The translations under genes and the position numbers were made by a program. A stretch of DNA of 64,000 nt, from contig JAFREE010000019.1 in the NCBI GenBank assembly GCA_019400425.1, forward strand, positions 124,001 through 188,000, in the 5' to 3' direction. The DNA is from Hymenochaete sp. R1 (lineage: Eukaryota; Basidiomycota; Agaricomycetes; Hymenochaetales; Hymenochaetaceae). Position 1 is the stretch's first letter, and every line of letters begins with the position of its first letter. Below the pieces are notes generated by a model that saw nothing but the letters and a program-made list of their open reading frames with translations, had not been told where the DNA came from and did not search any database. This document shows positions 27,398 through 37,873 of the stretch, piece after piece.

Positions 27398-29075
27398 TCA
27401 ACTCAACCAACTATTTCGAGCGTCTCGTCGCCATGCTGTATCACTCAAAAAAATCAGTTTGTCGTTTAACACTCTTCTCAAAGCACGCAGTTCCCCATCG
27501 TGTTCACCATCTACACCACAAGCGCTTCGAGGCCGGCAGTTCTCAACTACCGTCAATTCTTTGAACGCGACAGATTCCCTTTTCGAATGACCATCTTGAT
27601 CCGTCACCGAAACCACATCCACATCATCATCCGTTGACTCCACTGAAACGCCACCCTTCCCAGCAAGCTTCTCGACGAGAGGCATGAGTTCCAGCTCGTC
27701 TATGAAGCATTGCGTTAAGACGAGGCTGTGCAAAACGGCGAGGTTTACCGAGGCTAATGTCGTCCTCGTCGTTTCTGTAAATCTTGCATTGGACAGAATA
27801 AGGTGATGAATCTGGGGGAAAGCCGACAACACAACATGTGTCGCCGCCGCTCGGCTTGACACACTCCGAATGCTCAAGCATACCTTCACCTTTCTGAGTT
27901 TGGGGCACATCGTGGGAGCTAGACCGCTCAAGAAGGACGTTGTGTTGCTTCCAGGTATATGTACAGTGAGGTTCGCGAGCTGTGGTGCATTGAGGGCGGC
28001 GAGGAACGGCGTGACCGGGCTAACATCTTCGCCGCTGACCATGAGCCGCATTTTGGAGGCAGACATTGTCACAGTGTCGTAGTTCGTATCGACAGGGGCG
28101 CATATTGGTCCGAAGTGGATGTCGAGTATGTCGAGGGAGGGAAGTGATCCTAGAAGTTTCAGAAGGGGCCTAGCCGACCATTCTTGTTGTACGTTCCGAG
28201 GACACACTTCGCAGGTGAACCGGCGCACAGTCGGAGCTATGAGTTGGGGAATGATATTTCTGAGCCTGAGCTCTTCCAGACGGGGAGCAAATAAGCGAAG
28301 ATGAAAGCCATCATTCTGTGTGTTGTTCCATAGATGGAGAGTTACCAGACGCAAGAAACCAATGCCTGCATCATGCTCAACACCTTCGTATGCTTTCCGG
28401 AGGTTGTCGAGTAATTTGAACTTCTTATCCCCTGCATGACAAACAAGAGACCGTATTCTATGGACATTTCGTGTGATGACATCTGAGAGATCGGTCTGGG
28501 AGCGGTGTTCCATATAAGAGACTGTGAGCAGCGCCTGCTTTGATCGTTGTACAAATGCGTTGACCTGAGCTTGAGATTGCTTCTCATGGAGCGAAGACCA
28601 CAAAAGAGGCAACCTAAGCGCCACAGCGCGGAAGCGTCGGGAAACTTGGGTGAGACGAAAGGCATAACGTGGGGGAGCCTGGGAGTAACCGAGTTCAAAG
28701 ATTCGTAACAAAACCTCATCAGGAATCTTTCGTATGCCAGTCTGTAAAGCTAAGTTGACTTTGTAGCCAGTGATAGTTTTCGAGCATTCCTTCGAAGCTC
28801 TCGACAGAGTTGAGAGTGGCGCTTCAAGATCGCCCAACAATCGACCTAGGGATGTAAAGTCGGGACTTTGACTTCGCTGAGAAGCATCCTTACTGAATTT
28901 GCGTATGACAATGTTAGTTCAGTCGATGGACACTGTGATAATAATAGCGAAGAACATACTCAAGGGCCACCTGAGTTTCCTGCACGATGGCAAGTGCCTC
29001 CGTCGCTATAGGCCCCAAATTGGTGATCACCTCCTTGCATCTGTGCGCTAAATCTGGAAGACTGTTTGCCTCCAT
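27398..29075 (-). CDS. F-box protein with degenerate LRR-like tail
   Basis: This is a likely substrate adaptor for an SCF ubiquitin ligase. Two exons (28960-29075 and 27398-28892) give 536 residues. The N-terminal 80 residues are helical (CKEVITNLGPIATEALAIVQ). The F-box follows at about residues 94-135: IRKIPDEVLLRIFELGY and VSRRFRAVALRLPLLWSSL. It has the basidiomycete form, with the LPxExLxxIF core and a trailing LW. The remainder alternates beta/alpha leucine motifs (LVTLHLWNN, LEELRLRNI, SLDILDIHFG), characteristic of the large, fast-diversifying agaricomycete F-box families. A 36-bp tandem duplication sits just upstream. An in-frame ATG also exists at 29120, adding MFTKSFFFYPTPDAR. I prefer 29075 because the extension is poly-Phe from an A-tract. 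The substrate is unknown. Confidence 0.85.
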
Positions 29076-29110
29076 CCTTGCGTCCGGTGTGGGATAGAAA
29101 AAAAAAGACT

Positions 29111-29182
29111 TTGTAAACACCTATTTCGTCGTACTGATGCAAGACGTTGTAAACACCTATTTCGTCGTACTGATGCAAGACG
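29111..29182. repeat. 36-bp perfect tandem duplication
   Basis: The unit starting TTGTAAACACCTATTTCGTC occurs at 29111-29146 and again at 29147-29182 with no mismatch. It lies 36-107 bp upstream of the F-box start codon. On the minus strand one frame reads a 12-residue repeat (VLHQYDEIGVYN/K), although that frame is not joined to the F-box CDS. Confidence 0.92.
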
Positions 29183-29512
29183 TCGGTCGGTTTACGTTGC
29201 TCAACTTGAGAATACCGTGGCGAAATGACGTAATGTCCACAATAGGTCACGTGTTACTTGGGATCGACGCCAACGAAGCGCTTTATCGCGATGAAGGAAT
29301 ATATTAATTGGTCCTTTTGTTAGTTCCCTCGGTCTCCAACGATGTCTCGGCGCAGTCGTCATCTGTCAATACAGTCACAAATCTACGCGTGCTAGCACGA
29401 TTCAGCAACATACCTTACGTTTGAGTAAGTCAATTTACCGCAGAAAACCGTCAACGAATGGCTATGGCACATGAAGAGCAAGTCGAGAAATTCGGCCCGC
29501 CTGCCAAACTTA

Positions 29513-30177
29513 CTATGGCTTCCCCTTCTGCAGCAACCCTTGGGAAAAGCCAGTTTGAAGGGAAACATTGTGGTAAATCACCTACTATGACGCCTCCGAG
29601 CCTACAAGAGACGCGATGATAATTAACTACCCAACAGCACGAAGCCCTTCCATCCTCGGCGAAAACCTTCATCAGACATTGAATGGTGATGCGACAGCGG
29701 GTATGGCCAATGCTAGTGATAGAGGTCGAAAGCGAAGCCGACGACGAATAGCGAGGAGCTTGTTTCACTCACTTTCGCTCGATGTCTTTGCCGATAGCCT
29801 CTTTATTTTGGTACCTTGCCGACCCTGTCCCGAATTTGTCGATCATTGTCCCGAAACCGAACTTCCCGGCCCCGTTCATTTTTTTTAGCTGACGGATGGA
29901 TGGCATCATGACCTCCGTCATGAGCACTCCGAGAGCTGATTTAGCTTCAGGACTCAAGTTAGCCCAGCAACGCCCAAAATGGGTATGTGTCGGCCGAAAC
30001 GACTCCAAACCAATTTCAGCGCGTATAGCATGCCCCGCATGAGCACACAAATTTCAATGTATTGATGGCATTGCGGGGCTGGATGAGGTATGAGCAAATG
30101 CATTCCATCATCATTGTCAGTGTCACAGAGTCTAAAATTAACTTGGTGAACAGTATATAGGAGTCGTTGGGCGACAT
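29513..30177 (-). CDS. Candidate small gene of unknown function
   Basis: This is a tentative model. A minus-strand open block with FGFGTMIDKFGTGSARYQNK and EAIGKDIER ends at a GTGAGT donor. A 60-nt intron then joins in phase to a second open block (CRITIQCLMKVFAEDGRAS). A 49-nt intron leads to a final short block that stops at 29513. Upstream, MSPNDSYILFTKLILDSVTL TMMMECICSY could be a membrane-like first exon starting at 30177. Intron sizes and phases fit this genome, but no domain is recognised. The proposed start is only about 70 bp from the divergent gene at 30246 and overlaps that gene's TATA-like box. It could be a decayed gene. Treat it as a hypothesis. Confidence 0.27.
30154..30160 (+). 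promoter_or_regulatory. TATA-like box
   Basis: TATATAG lies 86 bp upstream of the ATG of the second glycine-rich gene. The spacing is plausible for fungal TATA promoters. Confidence 0.4.
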
Positions 30178-30245
30178 TGGGTCGGCCGCAACATTCAGGC
30201 GACCGCTAACGAACCCATACATTTGCTTGAAAACTACTACTCACA

Positions 30246-31664
30246 ATGACGACTCACATGGACAATCATAATGTGAGTTTACGTCTCTACTCTCGAGCGT
30301 GCAAAAAGTCTTACTCTCATCTTCAGGTTGACCAACCCCAACACTTCCCACACGGTCATCACAACGCAAACGCTAATGTGCGTTCCTCGAATGGGCACGT
30401 CGGAGAACCAGCTGCATTAGACTCAGACCCCTCTTATCGAGAGGATAACAACTACAACCAACACCAAGGCAATCGCCCACCGAAGTTCGATAATAGCAAC
30501 GCCTACTCCCAAACCCAACAGAACCAGGGATTTTCTCGAGACGTTCCACCACCTCCAGAACACCCGAGTCGTTTAAACAATGGCGGAGTACCCGGGACAG
30601 GCTCATACGGTGAACAACATAATACTCGTTCACAGCATCCCCCCGGCGCAATGCAAGTTGGCGAGGCTGGCACTGTAGGCTCTGGAGGCTACGAGGGCAA
30701 CAAACTAGCGCAGCACGAAGCGCAGCAACATAGTGGCCCTGGAGGAGCCGTCTCAAATAACCAAACTTACGAATCAGCTACTGGAACTGGCACTGGCGGG
30801 GGCACTGGTCCTTTCAACTCGCAGACAGGAGTCCCTGGATCTGAGCATCACGGGATCGGAGGGCACCACGTCGATGGGACAGGTCAGCACACTGGTGCTA
30901 AACATGCTGCTGAAGCTGGCGTAGCCGGTGCCGCGGGCCATGAAGGCAAAAATCTTGCACAGCACGAGAATCGTCGATACGATGGAACTACCGGCAACCT
31001 CGAACACGAGCGCGGGTATGGCGGCGCGGGGCAAACAAATACTCAGACAAGTACTGGAGATCGTCACGGTGTTGGTGCGACGGGTACCGGAACTCATACA
31101 GGTACTGGTGTAGGAACGCATCAACCAGGTGTCGGTACTGGGCCATCGGACAAGTACAGTTCTGCAAACAACGACGGTTTCATGAACGCGGGTTCTGGTG
31201 CAGGTTATGGTACTAGCGTAGGCGCAGGCAACGATCTTGGCACAGGCGCTGGTCTTGGTGCAGGTCATGGTACTAGGACAGGTCATGTCGCTGGAGCGGG
31301 TCAAGGTGATGGAGTGGAATATGGCGGGACCGGTACAGGGACGACAAATCCAGCGTACGGTACCCACACCGGTATGGGTACGGGTCCTGGTACCCAACCC
31401 GGCGCGACAGGTACACATGGAGGAGCGACAAGCGCCCTCCCGGGCCAGGCGAACGTCATTACTGGAAAGATTCAACAAGCAGCAGGGATGTTGATCGATA
31501 GCAAGAAAATGCGTGCGGATGGGCTCGACCGCGAAGCTAGAGGTGTTTCGAAGGTGGACTCCGCTGAGGCTGATAGGCTGGAAAACAAAGCTGCGATTCA
31601 GAGAGAGAAGGCTGGAATGGTGCATCCGGATGGCCACGGTACTCTCGGCGGGAAACGCATTTAA
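30246..31664 (+). CDS. Gly/His/Thr-rich hydrophilic protein, CsbD-like (copy 2)
   Basis: The frame is open throughout, but a 54-nt intron (30273-30326, GTGAGT to TTCAG, divisible by three and stop-free) almost certainly splits it. That leaves a nine-residue first exon, MTTHMDNHN, and a product of about 454 residues. The small first exon mirrors the gene at 22361. A Gln/Asn/Pro region is followed by a long Gly/Thr/His region. That region includes two copies of a roughly 40-residue unit with EAG...EG..LAQHE (about 30660-30780 and 30909-31030), then GTGTxTGTG runs. The last 75 residues (ALPGQANVITGKIQQAAGML, then KMRADGLDREA, ending MVHPDGHGTLGGKRI) match the C-terminal module of the 22361 gene. 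This is probably a stress-related hydrophilic protein; the function is inferred. Confidence 0.8.
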   Translation: MTTHMDNHNVSLRLYSRACKKSYSHLQVDQPQHFPHGHHNANANVRSSNGHVGEPAALDSDPSYREDNNYNQHQGNRPPKFDNSNAYSQTQQNQGFSRDVPPPPEHPSRLNNGGVPGTGSYGEQHNTRSQHPPGAMQVGEAGTVGSGGYEGNKLAQHEAQQHSGPGGAVSNNQTYESATGTGTGGGTGPFNSQTGVPGSEHHGIGGHHVDGTGQHTGAKHAAEAGVAGAAGHEGKNLAQHENRRYDGTTGNLEHERGYGGAGQTNTQTSTGDRHGVGATGTGTHTGTGVGTHQPGVGTGPSDKYSSANNDGFMNAGSGAGYGTSVGAGNDLGTGAGLGAGHGTRTGHVAGAGQGDGVEYGGTGTGTTNPAYGTHTGMGTGPGTQPGATGTHGGATSALPGQANVITGKIQQAAGMLIDSKKMRADGLDREARGVSKVDSAEADRLENKAAIQREKAGMVHPDGHGTLGGKRI

Positions 31665-32572
31665 GTTCAACAAATTGTACATGAACAGATTTTTTGTAAT
31701 ATATAGTAATCTTAGCTCTGGATCCTTATAATCACTGTCATGCTCATTGATTTTCACTCGTGGTAAATTGCTTGTCAACCGATGCAAGAATTGCTGTCTG
31801 TCGGCAACCAGAAAACGTGGGAAATCCGGGTTTACGCCGCCACTTCCCACTCGTGAAAAATGGGAACTCCGTATTCAGCCCTTTTGGTCCTCTACCTCAA
31901 TCACAATTGCTTCATCCATCCTCATAACGAGAAATATCGACTCTTTGGGTATTAAATCTCCCTCAAAATAATATTCGCGTTGAGTACGTCTGTCTTCCAA
32001 TTGCCTCCTCAAGCCTGTTTCTGTCGTTTCGTAGGGTTGGTGGGAGCCGATGAGCAACATATTCATTATGGCACCTGCACTCCAATATGGTTGACTTCAT
32101 CATACAACTACGGAAACGCATTCTATTCCTAGAAGGGTCTGCTTGGTGGCCGACCTGCGGTCACACTTCCGTTGATGCCCAAGACTGTACAAGAGAATGA
32201 AACACAGATTCAAGTGTTGGAAACGCTTTACAAGTTCTTGAAGTTCGAGAAGCATGTGTAATCGATGGCAGATGCATGCAACTTCTATGATGAGCATAAG
32301 AAGTTTCCTCAAAAATGGACGATTATAGAAGATAAGATAAGATTCAAAGATTGTTGCATTCTGATTCGTTCTTTGAGTCTGAGCGGGTCGGTCGGTCGGT
32401 CGGTCGGTCGGCGGATACTACAGCAAAAGAATTTCACGTGAAAAGTTGAACAGTGTCTTGGGGTCTTGGGAAGTTTATACACGCACACGACCGTGAATCT
32501 CTTCATCTTCTTCCTATCGACCAAGACCGACGGAGTCCTCTGATGAACGAAGTTTAATACAGAGAATCTGCT
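31665..32572. other. Intergenic with GGTC microsatellite
   Basis: This spacer between two plus-strand genes holds the promoter of the SLC49-type gene and a (GGTC)6 array. I see no gene. Confidence 0.4.
32386..32409. repeat. (GGTC)6 microsatellite
   Basis: There are six uninterrupted GGTC copies about 165 bp upstream of the SLC49-type start codon. The same motif recurs at 62990-63004. Confidence 0.95.
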
Positions 32573-34871
32573 ATGGAACCAGGCCGCAGCGCACGCTCAG
32601 AGCCTGCATTTCGTCTTTACAAGGCACGTTTCACCGGCCTTATCGGAGTCGTGGTGTTGAGCATCGTTTCCGGATTGAGCTTGGACTGGTTTGGACCCAT
32701 CGCGAATAGCAGTAAGTCTTCGTTCCTTGTCTTGCTCCAAAACTTCAAGTCGATGAATCTGATTACAACACCTGACGCGTGCCAGCCGCCTCGACGTTTG
32801 GAATATCCCTGAACGAGGTCAACTGGCTTGGAAATATCATAAGCTGCACCTATGTTATTACAGCTCCCTTCATACCCTTGCTCTGCTCTCGGTTCAACCT
32901 CCGAATTTGTGTCAGTACACTTTTTTTGTTTTTACTCTCATCATCCAGAAACTTCCTGATGCCTTGTCCTCTCAGTTTGCAATAGCCGCTGTACTTTTAG
33001 TTGTATCATCATGGGTCCGTTTCGCCGGGACCGCGCTGACCCTTAGTTCGCGCAGCGCATATGCATTACTCATCATTGGCCAGGTGAGCATCTACCTGGA
33101 TCCTGTAAAACGCTCTAGCTGATCATACCTTCTTCATTTATTCTCGCACTACGAATTCAACTTACTGAATGACTGTGCTGACGTGGGGCGAAGTTCCTTG
33201 GCGCGATACCACAAGTGACATTTCAGGTCCTGGCTCCAAAATATTCGGAAACGTGGTTTGACTTGAAGGGTCGCACCACTGCTACCATGGTCATGTCTGT
33301 TGGTGAGCCTCAGTGCCATTAAATTCTGACCTCTGGGCATTGTTGACTTGAAGACGCGTCGTAAGCGTTCCCCGTGGGCAATGCTATCGGACAACTTGTG
33401 TCTCCCTTCTTCTCTGATGTGCGAAGGTCTGTGAGTAACGCTGTGGTCTCTTCATTCTTCTGAAAACTAATTACTTGCGGAGATCCTGGTTCTGGCTATA
33501 ATTGCATCAGTTACCGCGCCCTTCGTCTTCCTGATAGGGGCAAAGCCTCCGACGCCGCCATGTACGTTTTTGCCCCTTTCTTTCGATCAGGCAACACCAT
33601 GACCTCATTCGAATTTGAAGCTTTCGCTGGTTCAAGACCGTCGCCTCCATATATTTTGACATTACGAGCAATAGTTGGCCTTTTACCCAAGCCAGTTCCC
33701 CAGGCATATGTGATGACCGAACCTCGAAGGCCAGAGAAACCGGAGACGGTCACAGATAGCCCAGTTTCAAAGGACGAATCAGTCACTGAGTACCAGGAAG
33801 TGCCCGCCGCTCTTACGGGAGGCGAAGAGCGTAACGATAGCGTTGGGATGATTGGAGTGCAGCAGTTCGAAGAGCTGTACATGAGTCGCCGCGAACGCGT
33901 TGACTTCGCAATAATCTTCGCAGAGTTTGGGGTATTGGTTGCCGGGTAAGCACTCTTCTGCTAGCGACAATAAGTGAATTTACATATTTTTATTAGGATA
34001 AACACCTTTTCTCTTCTGTCAAATCAAATACTTGAGCCCTACGGATATTCTGAGGACACTGCTGGTCTCATGGTAAATAGCAGCATTTATTTTTCTATGC
34101 TTGAAGAATTCATTCCGATTGGTCGTGCGCGATCGATTCTGGGTAGGGTGCGGCACTGTTATTATCAGGTCTTGTGGCAGCATTCGTCACTTCACCACTC
34201 TTCGACAGGGTTCTCACCCATCATCTCGGTCTTGCTACACGCATCTTCAGCCCCATCATCGCCTTGACGTGGCTTTCGCTTATTTGGGCCGTGCGAGCAA
34301 ATAACACTGGCGCATTGTACGCCTTGTTTGTAATTATTGGTGTGGGCTCGGTGACAATGCTACCTGTGGGCCTTGAGCTCGGGTGCGAGCTGACGAGGAA
34401 CAGTGGAGCAAGTTCTGCAATTCTGTGGTTAAGGTATTGCATCTCCCCTTTTTGAACTGCCTTTCCTCGAGCTGACAATAAACTGAAAGTGGGAATCTGG
34501 TGAATATAATATTTATTCTGGGTAAGTACCAGTAACATCGCCTGAGAATAGATACTGACCTTATTGATGCAGTCATGAGCGCCCTACGAGCGCCTTCGAC
34601 AGCAGACCCACCGCAGAACATGCATCGTGCTTTGATCTTCAACGGTGCAAGTATATGCGGAGTCACCGCATTCATATTCTTCCTACATGGACATCAACAG
34701 CGGCGAGAGACGGATTTGGCGCACGCAGCCTCACATGCTCAAGGAGCCCAATTGCATACAAGTGCCATGGAGGGAGAAGCAGAGAGAACGCGTATAGAAG
34801 CTGAAGCTTCTGCTGGTCGAAGACCTTTTCGGTTACCTTTCAAATGGCGAGAAAAGGGCGAACGAAGATAA
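32573..34871 (+). CDS. SLC49-family (FLVCR/DIRC2-like) MFS transporter
   Basis: This 12-TM major facilitator is of the type related to heme/choline exporters in animals. About nine exons join in phase. Exon 1 (32573-32711) reads RLYKARFTGLIGVVVLSIVS then LDWFGPIANS, followed by TASTFGISLNEVNWLGNIIS, GAIPQVTFQVLAPKYSETWF and AFPVGNAIGQLVSPFFSDVR. The motif W(F)GPIxNxxxxxFxxSxxxVNWL and NAIGQLxSP are SLC49 hallmarks. A central loop of about 110 residues carries EEFELYMSRRERVDF-like sequence (QQFEELYMSRRERVDFAI). TM7-12 follow (INTFSLLSNQILEPYGYSED, LPVGLELGCELTRNSGASSA). The cytosolic tail of about 60 residues is Arg/Glu/Ala-rich and ends KWREKGERR. No frame is broken. The substrate in fungi is unknown. 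Confidence 0.86.
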
Positions 34872-35177
34872 ACGATGTAACGCTGTTTTGACTGTAGGCT
34901 ATGCACTAGCAATTTTGCGAGACCTTTTACTCATCAGATACCTTAACTTTGTTTCGTCACTTATCTACTGTTGTACCTGCCATTATGTATTTTTCTCAAG
35001 GATTTTGTACACTTCAAATATCGAGCATCAGTGACTTCTTACAATACGATATAGCGAGAGCAAATGTTGAGCCTGGTTTCGGAGTTTCTATGGCGCTTAA
35101 AGAGGCAGTGTCGATCATGTATGCCCATCTGCAAAAGTCGACGCGCTGCACGACCTGAACTTTGACTTCAACCAGAA
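34872..35177. other. Short intergenic region
   Basis: About 300 bp lie between an SLC49-type stop and the uS5m start. It should carry a terminator and a promoter; no motif stands out. Confidence 0.4.
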
Positions 35178-36146
35178 ATGAGCAGGTGTCCTTCACTCTG
35201 GGCTGCAGCACGTAATGCTCACCCTAGTGCAGCAAATCTGCGACCCGTTGTGCCCCTACGATACCTCTCCCGCGCATTTTATCCTACTCCTTCATGCTCT
35301 TTTGGCTCAAGCAAACCTTGCAGAGAGGCAAATAACTCAGAAGGCAAAGCAGAAACGTTCGATGACAAGGCGATGCCTTTCCCAAATCTGATGCAGCCAG
35401 ACGTTCTCTATGACTCGGTGCACACCAAGACGTTTCGAGGTCGCAGGTCGCGCCATACAGCGACGGTGAACACTTACAACGACCCGTCGTACATGGTCAT
35501 CGACAAAGAGCTCAACAACATGATCCGGAAAGACGGCGACGTAGATACAAACGAAGAAAAAGACGCCAGCATTATGATTCGAGATCGCCGGAACGTTACG
35601 TTACACAAGTACCCTCTCGTGAAGCGTCGTGTGACTCAGCAGACAGGCAAGGGGAAGAAGCATCGAATGTACCAGCTCGTCGTGGTCGGAAATGGCGACG
35701 GACTGGTAGGCTATGGAGAAGGAAAACACGACGAAATGTCCGAGGCTCACAACAAAGCCTACATAGAAGCCGTGCGGAACATGGACTCAGTGACGCGCTT
35801 CGAACAGAGGACTATCTGGACAGACATGAGCATCAAACTCGGCGCGACGCGCATCCTCATGCGACCCAGGCCCGTTGGCTTTGGTTTACATTGCAATCCG
35901 AATATACACCAAGTACTCAAAGCGGCAGGCATTAAAGATGTAAGCGCGAAGGTCTGGGGAAGCCGGAATCCAATAAACGTGATCAAGGCGACGTGCATGA
36001 TGATTCAAGGCGGTAACGCGCCATTGTCGATGGGCAATGGTGTCGGTGGGAAGGGCCGAAGACTGGATGCAGGAGTCGGAATGCGGGACAAGGCTTCGGT
36101 TGAGAGAGATCGCGGACGCAAGCTTATAGATGGTCGGACATGGTGA
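35178..36146 (+). CDS. MRPS5: Mitochondrial small-subunit ribosomal protein uS5m
   Basis: This is an intronless gene of 322 residues. The first 50 residues are Arg/Ser/Ala-rich, with few acids, and look like a mitochondrial import presequence (MSRCPSLWAAARNAHPSAAN). The S5 N-terminal RNA-binding domain is at about residues 150-215: RRVTQQTGKGKKHRMYQLVV VGNGDGLVGYGEGKHDE. The C-terminal domain follows: GATRILMRPRPVGFGLHCNP, LKAAGIKDVSAKVWGSRNPI and NVIKAT. The long N-terminal extension before the S5 core and the charged tail (RDRGRKLIDGRTW) are typical of fungal MRPS5. It acts at the mRNA entry channel of the mitoribosome. The ATG at 35178 is the first in frame and gives the presequence, so the start is well supported. 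Confidence 0.93.
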   Translation: MSRCPSLWAAARNAHPSAANLRPVVPLRYLSRAFYPTPSCSFGSSKPCREANNSEGKAETFDDKAMPFPNLMQPDVLYDSVHTKTFRGRRSRHTATVNTYNDPSYMVIDKELNNMIRKDGDVDTNEEKDASIMIRDRRNVTLHKYPLVKRRVTQQTGKGKKHRMYQLVVVGNGDGLVGYGEGKHDEMSEAHNKAYIEAVRNMDSVTRFEQRTIWTDMSIKLGATRILMRPRPVGFGLHCNPNIHQVLKAAGIKDVSAKVWGSRNPINVIKATCMMIQGGNAPLSMGNGVGGKGRRLDAGVGMRDKASVERDRGRKLIDGRTW

Positions 36147-36821
36147 TGCCTTTACTTCCTCCACCGGTGCGTCACATTTTTTGTTCACATTCACACTGAT
36201 ACTCATGTCTCATCTAGACTGTCAGGCCTTCGTGTACGGACTTGCAATGCACTCCTCTTTCGCAAGAATTCCGACGCTACATTTTCCTGGCCTTCTGACA
36301 GCGCATTGATGGCTAGGTGCACTTGAGCACACATGAATACTAGTCATTTCGAATACGCTATCTTAAAATTTACATTGCTATCCCCGTAATTACTTTTTTC
36401 TGAAGGTCTCGTTTTGTAAAGGAATTTTGTGATTCAATGTGAATCCATGCACTAAGAAATGTCGTAAGAGATGTCAGAGATGTCACGTGGCTTAGAAGCA
36501 CCTAACGCGCCTCGCCGGGTCGCGTTTCGTTTTGTTCACGCATTGATTACATAAATATTATAAGAGATCACCGCAAGCGTGGCTTCAAGCTCTTAACCAC
36601 TTCTCTTGTGGTTTCTGCCTCTTGCCTTCGTACCTTGACCACGACGTCGACGTCCACAGCGATACTTCCGCCGGCGGGCGATTCACACCCCCTCGCACCT
36701 CACTCGCACGACTATTCCTAGTTTTATCCTCGTTCCCGACAGCGTCATCGATTGACAAGCTACCATCGTCTTCCCCTGTTGTTAACCCCCAATCACTTCC
36801 TATCCGACAATTCCTCCCGCC
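36147..36821. other. Intergenic, promoter of KEN-box gene
   Basis: This is 0.67 kb with no gene. A TATA-like ATTATAAGAG near 36557-36566 and a CT-rich leader from about 36600 to 36820 suggest a long 5' UTR for the next gene. Confidence 0.4.
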
Positions 36822-37873
36822 ATGGCCGCGCGCACATTCACGGTGTTTCAGGACGCAGCGTCTCCCAAAAGGGCAACCAAGCCTCGGCCTCTTGGGCGAG
36901 CGGCATCAGCAGCCGCCGTCCTCACCAGCTCCCTCTTGGCGGAGAATTCTGCGATCCCATCCCATCTATCATCCTCTTCGGCAGAGAAAGAAAACAGCCA
37001 TCCTCTGACTGGGCAGAGTGTGCGTGCAACTCAGGGTAAGAAGCGCAAGATTTCGGAGAACGGTGATGGTGTGCTTGCGACGAAGGTGCTCGCTATGGCT
37101 GCTTCGGAATCCGATGCGCTCGCCTCCAAGAGCAAGATGAAGCGATCTGAGCTTAAACGAAAGGCATTAACGGAGGTTGGACCAGGCCCAGAAAAAACAA
37201 AATTGAAGAGGGAAATTTTGAAAAAATCGGTTTTACGTGATGCTGGAGGTCCAAAGCCAGCTGCTCCTGAGCCACCGCGGAACACTCACCGGAGGACCCG
37301 TTCATCGTCCGTGCTCACTCTGGAGACAATCAAGGAGGAGAGCACCGCGAATAAGGAAGAAGACGCCAAGAAAGACACCATCAAGCAGGTATTGATCAAT
37401 TCGAAATGCAAAGAGCTCACTGTTTCGCCCCTTGCCGACGTCACTGGAGCCTATGCCCAGTCATCGGAGTCGATGGAAAGCAAGGTCAGCAATGAAGGGG
37501 AAAATGACGAAGTTGTCACAAACAATGAGGTGTGTAATATTTTTGTACTATTTGATTGCTCGAGACCGAACTTCATTCGTAGGATGCGGGTTTTATTTCT
37601 GAAGTTCGACATTACTTCTCCAATGACTCTCACAAACGAGCGGCATCCTTGTCTACTTCATCCTCGTCGGTGTTTGATGTCTGCGGACCGAAGTCCTCAA
37701 ACCCTGTCACACCCAAGAAAGCTAGACTCCTCAGTCGCAGCATGTCCTTACCTCCCATCCCGGGTACGCCTCCCAAGAAGAACGAATCTCATTCCCTCTC
37801 AACGCCCCAACGGAACGAACTTTACGCATCATTCACGTTCGCGACTCCCACCCCATCTCCCTCGCGTAACTGA
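36822..37873 (+). CDS. KEN-box protein, possibly securin-like
   Basis: Two exons (36822-37529 and 37583-37873) join in phase to give 332 residues with no folded domain. The N-terminus starts MAARTFTVFQDA and carries a KEN box inside SSSAEKENSHPL. RxxL degrons are possible, for example RSEL within KMKRSELKRKAL. Basic clusters (GKKRKIS) could direct nuclear import. Multiple TP/SP sites appear (SLSTPQRN, NPVTPKKAR, FATPTPSPSRN), fitting CDK phosphorylation. KEN plus TP/SP sites, high disorder and a small basic nuclear protein are the features of APC/C substrates such as securin, which evolves too fast for easy homology. The securin label is inference. Other cell-cycle inhibitors or a mitotic spindle factor would fit equally. 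Confidence 0.72.
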
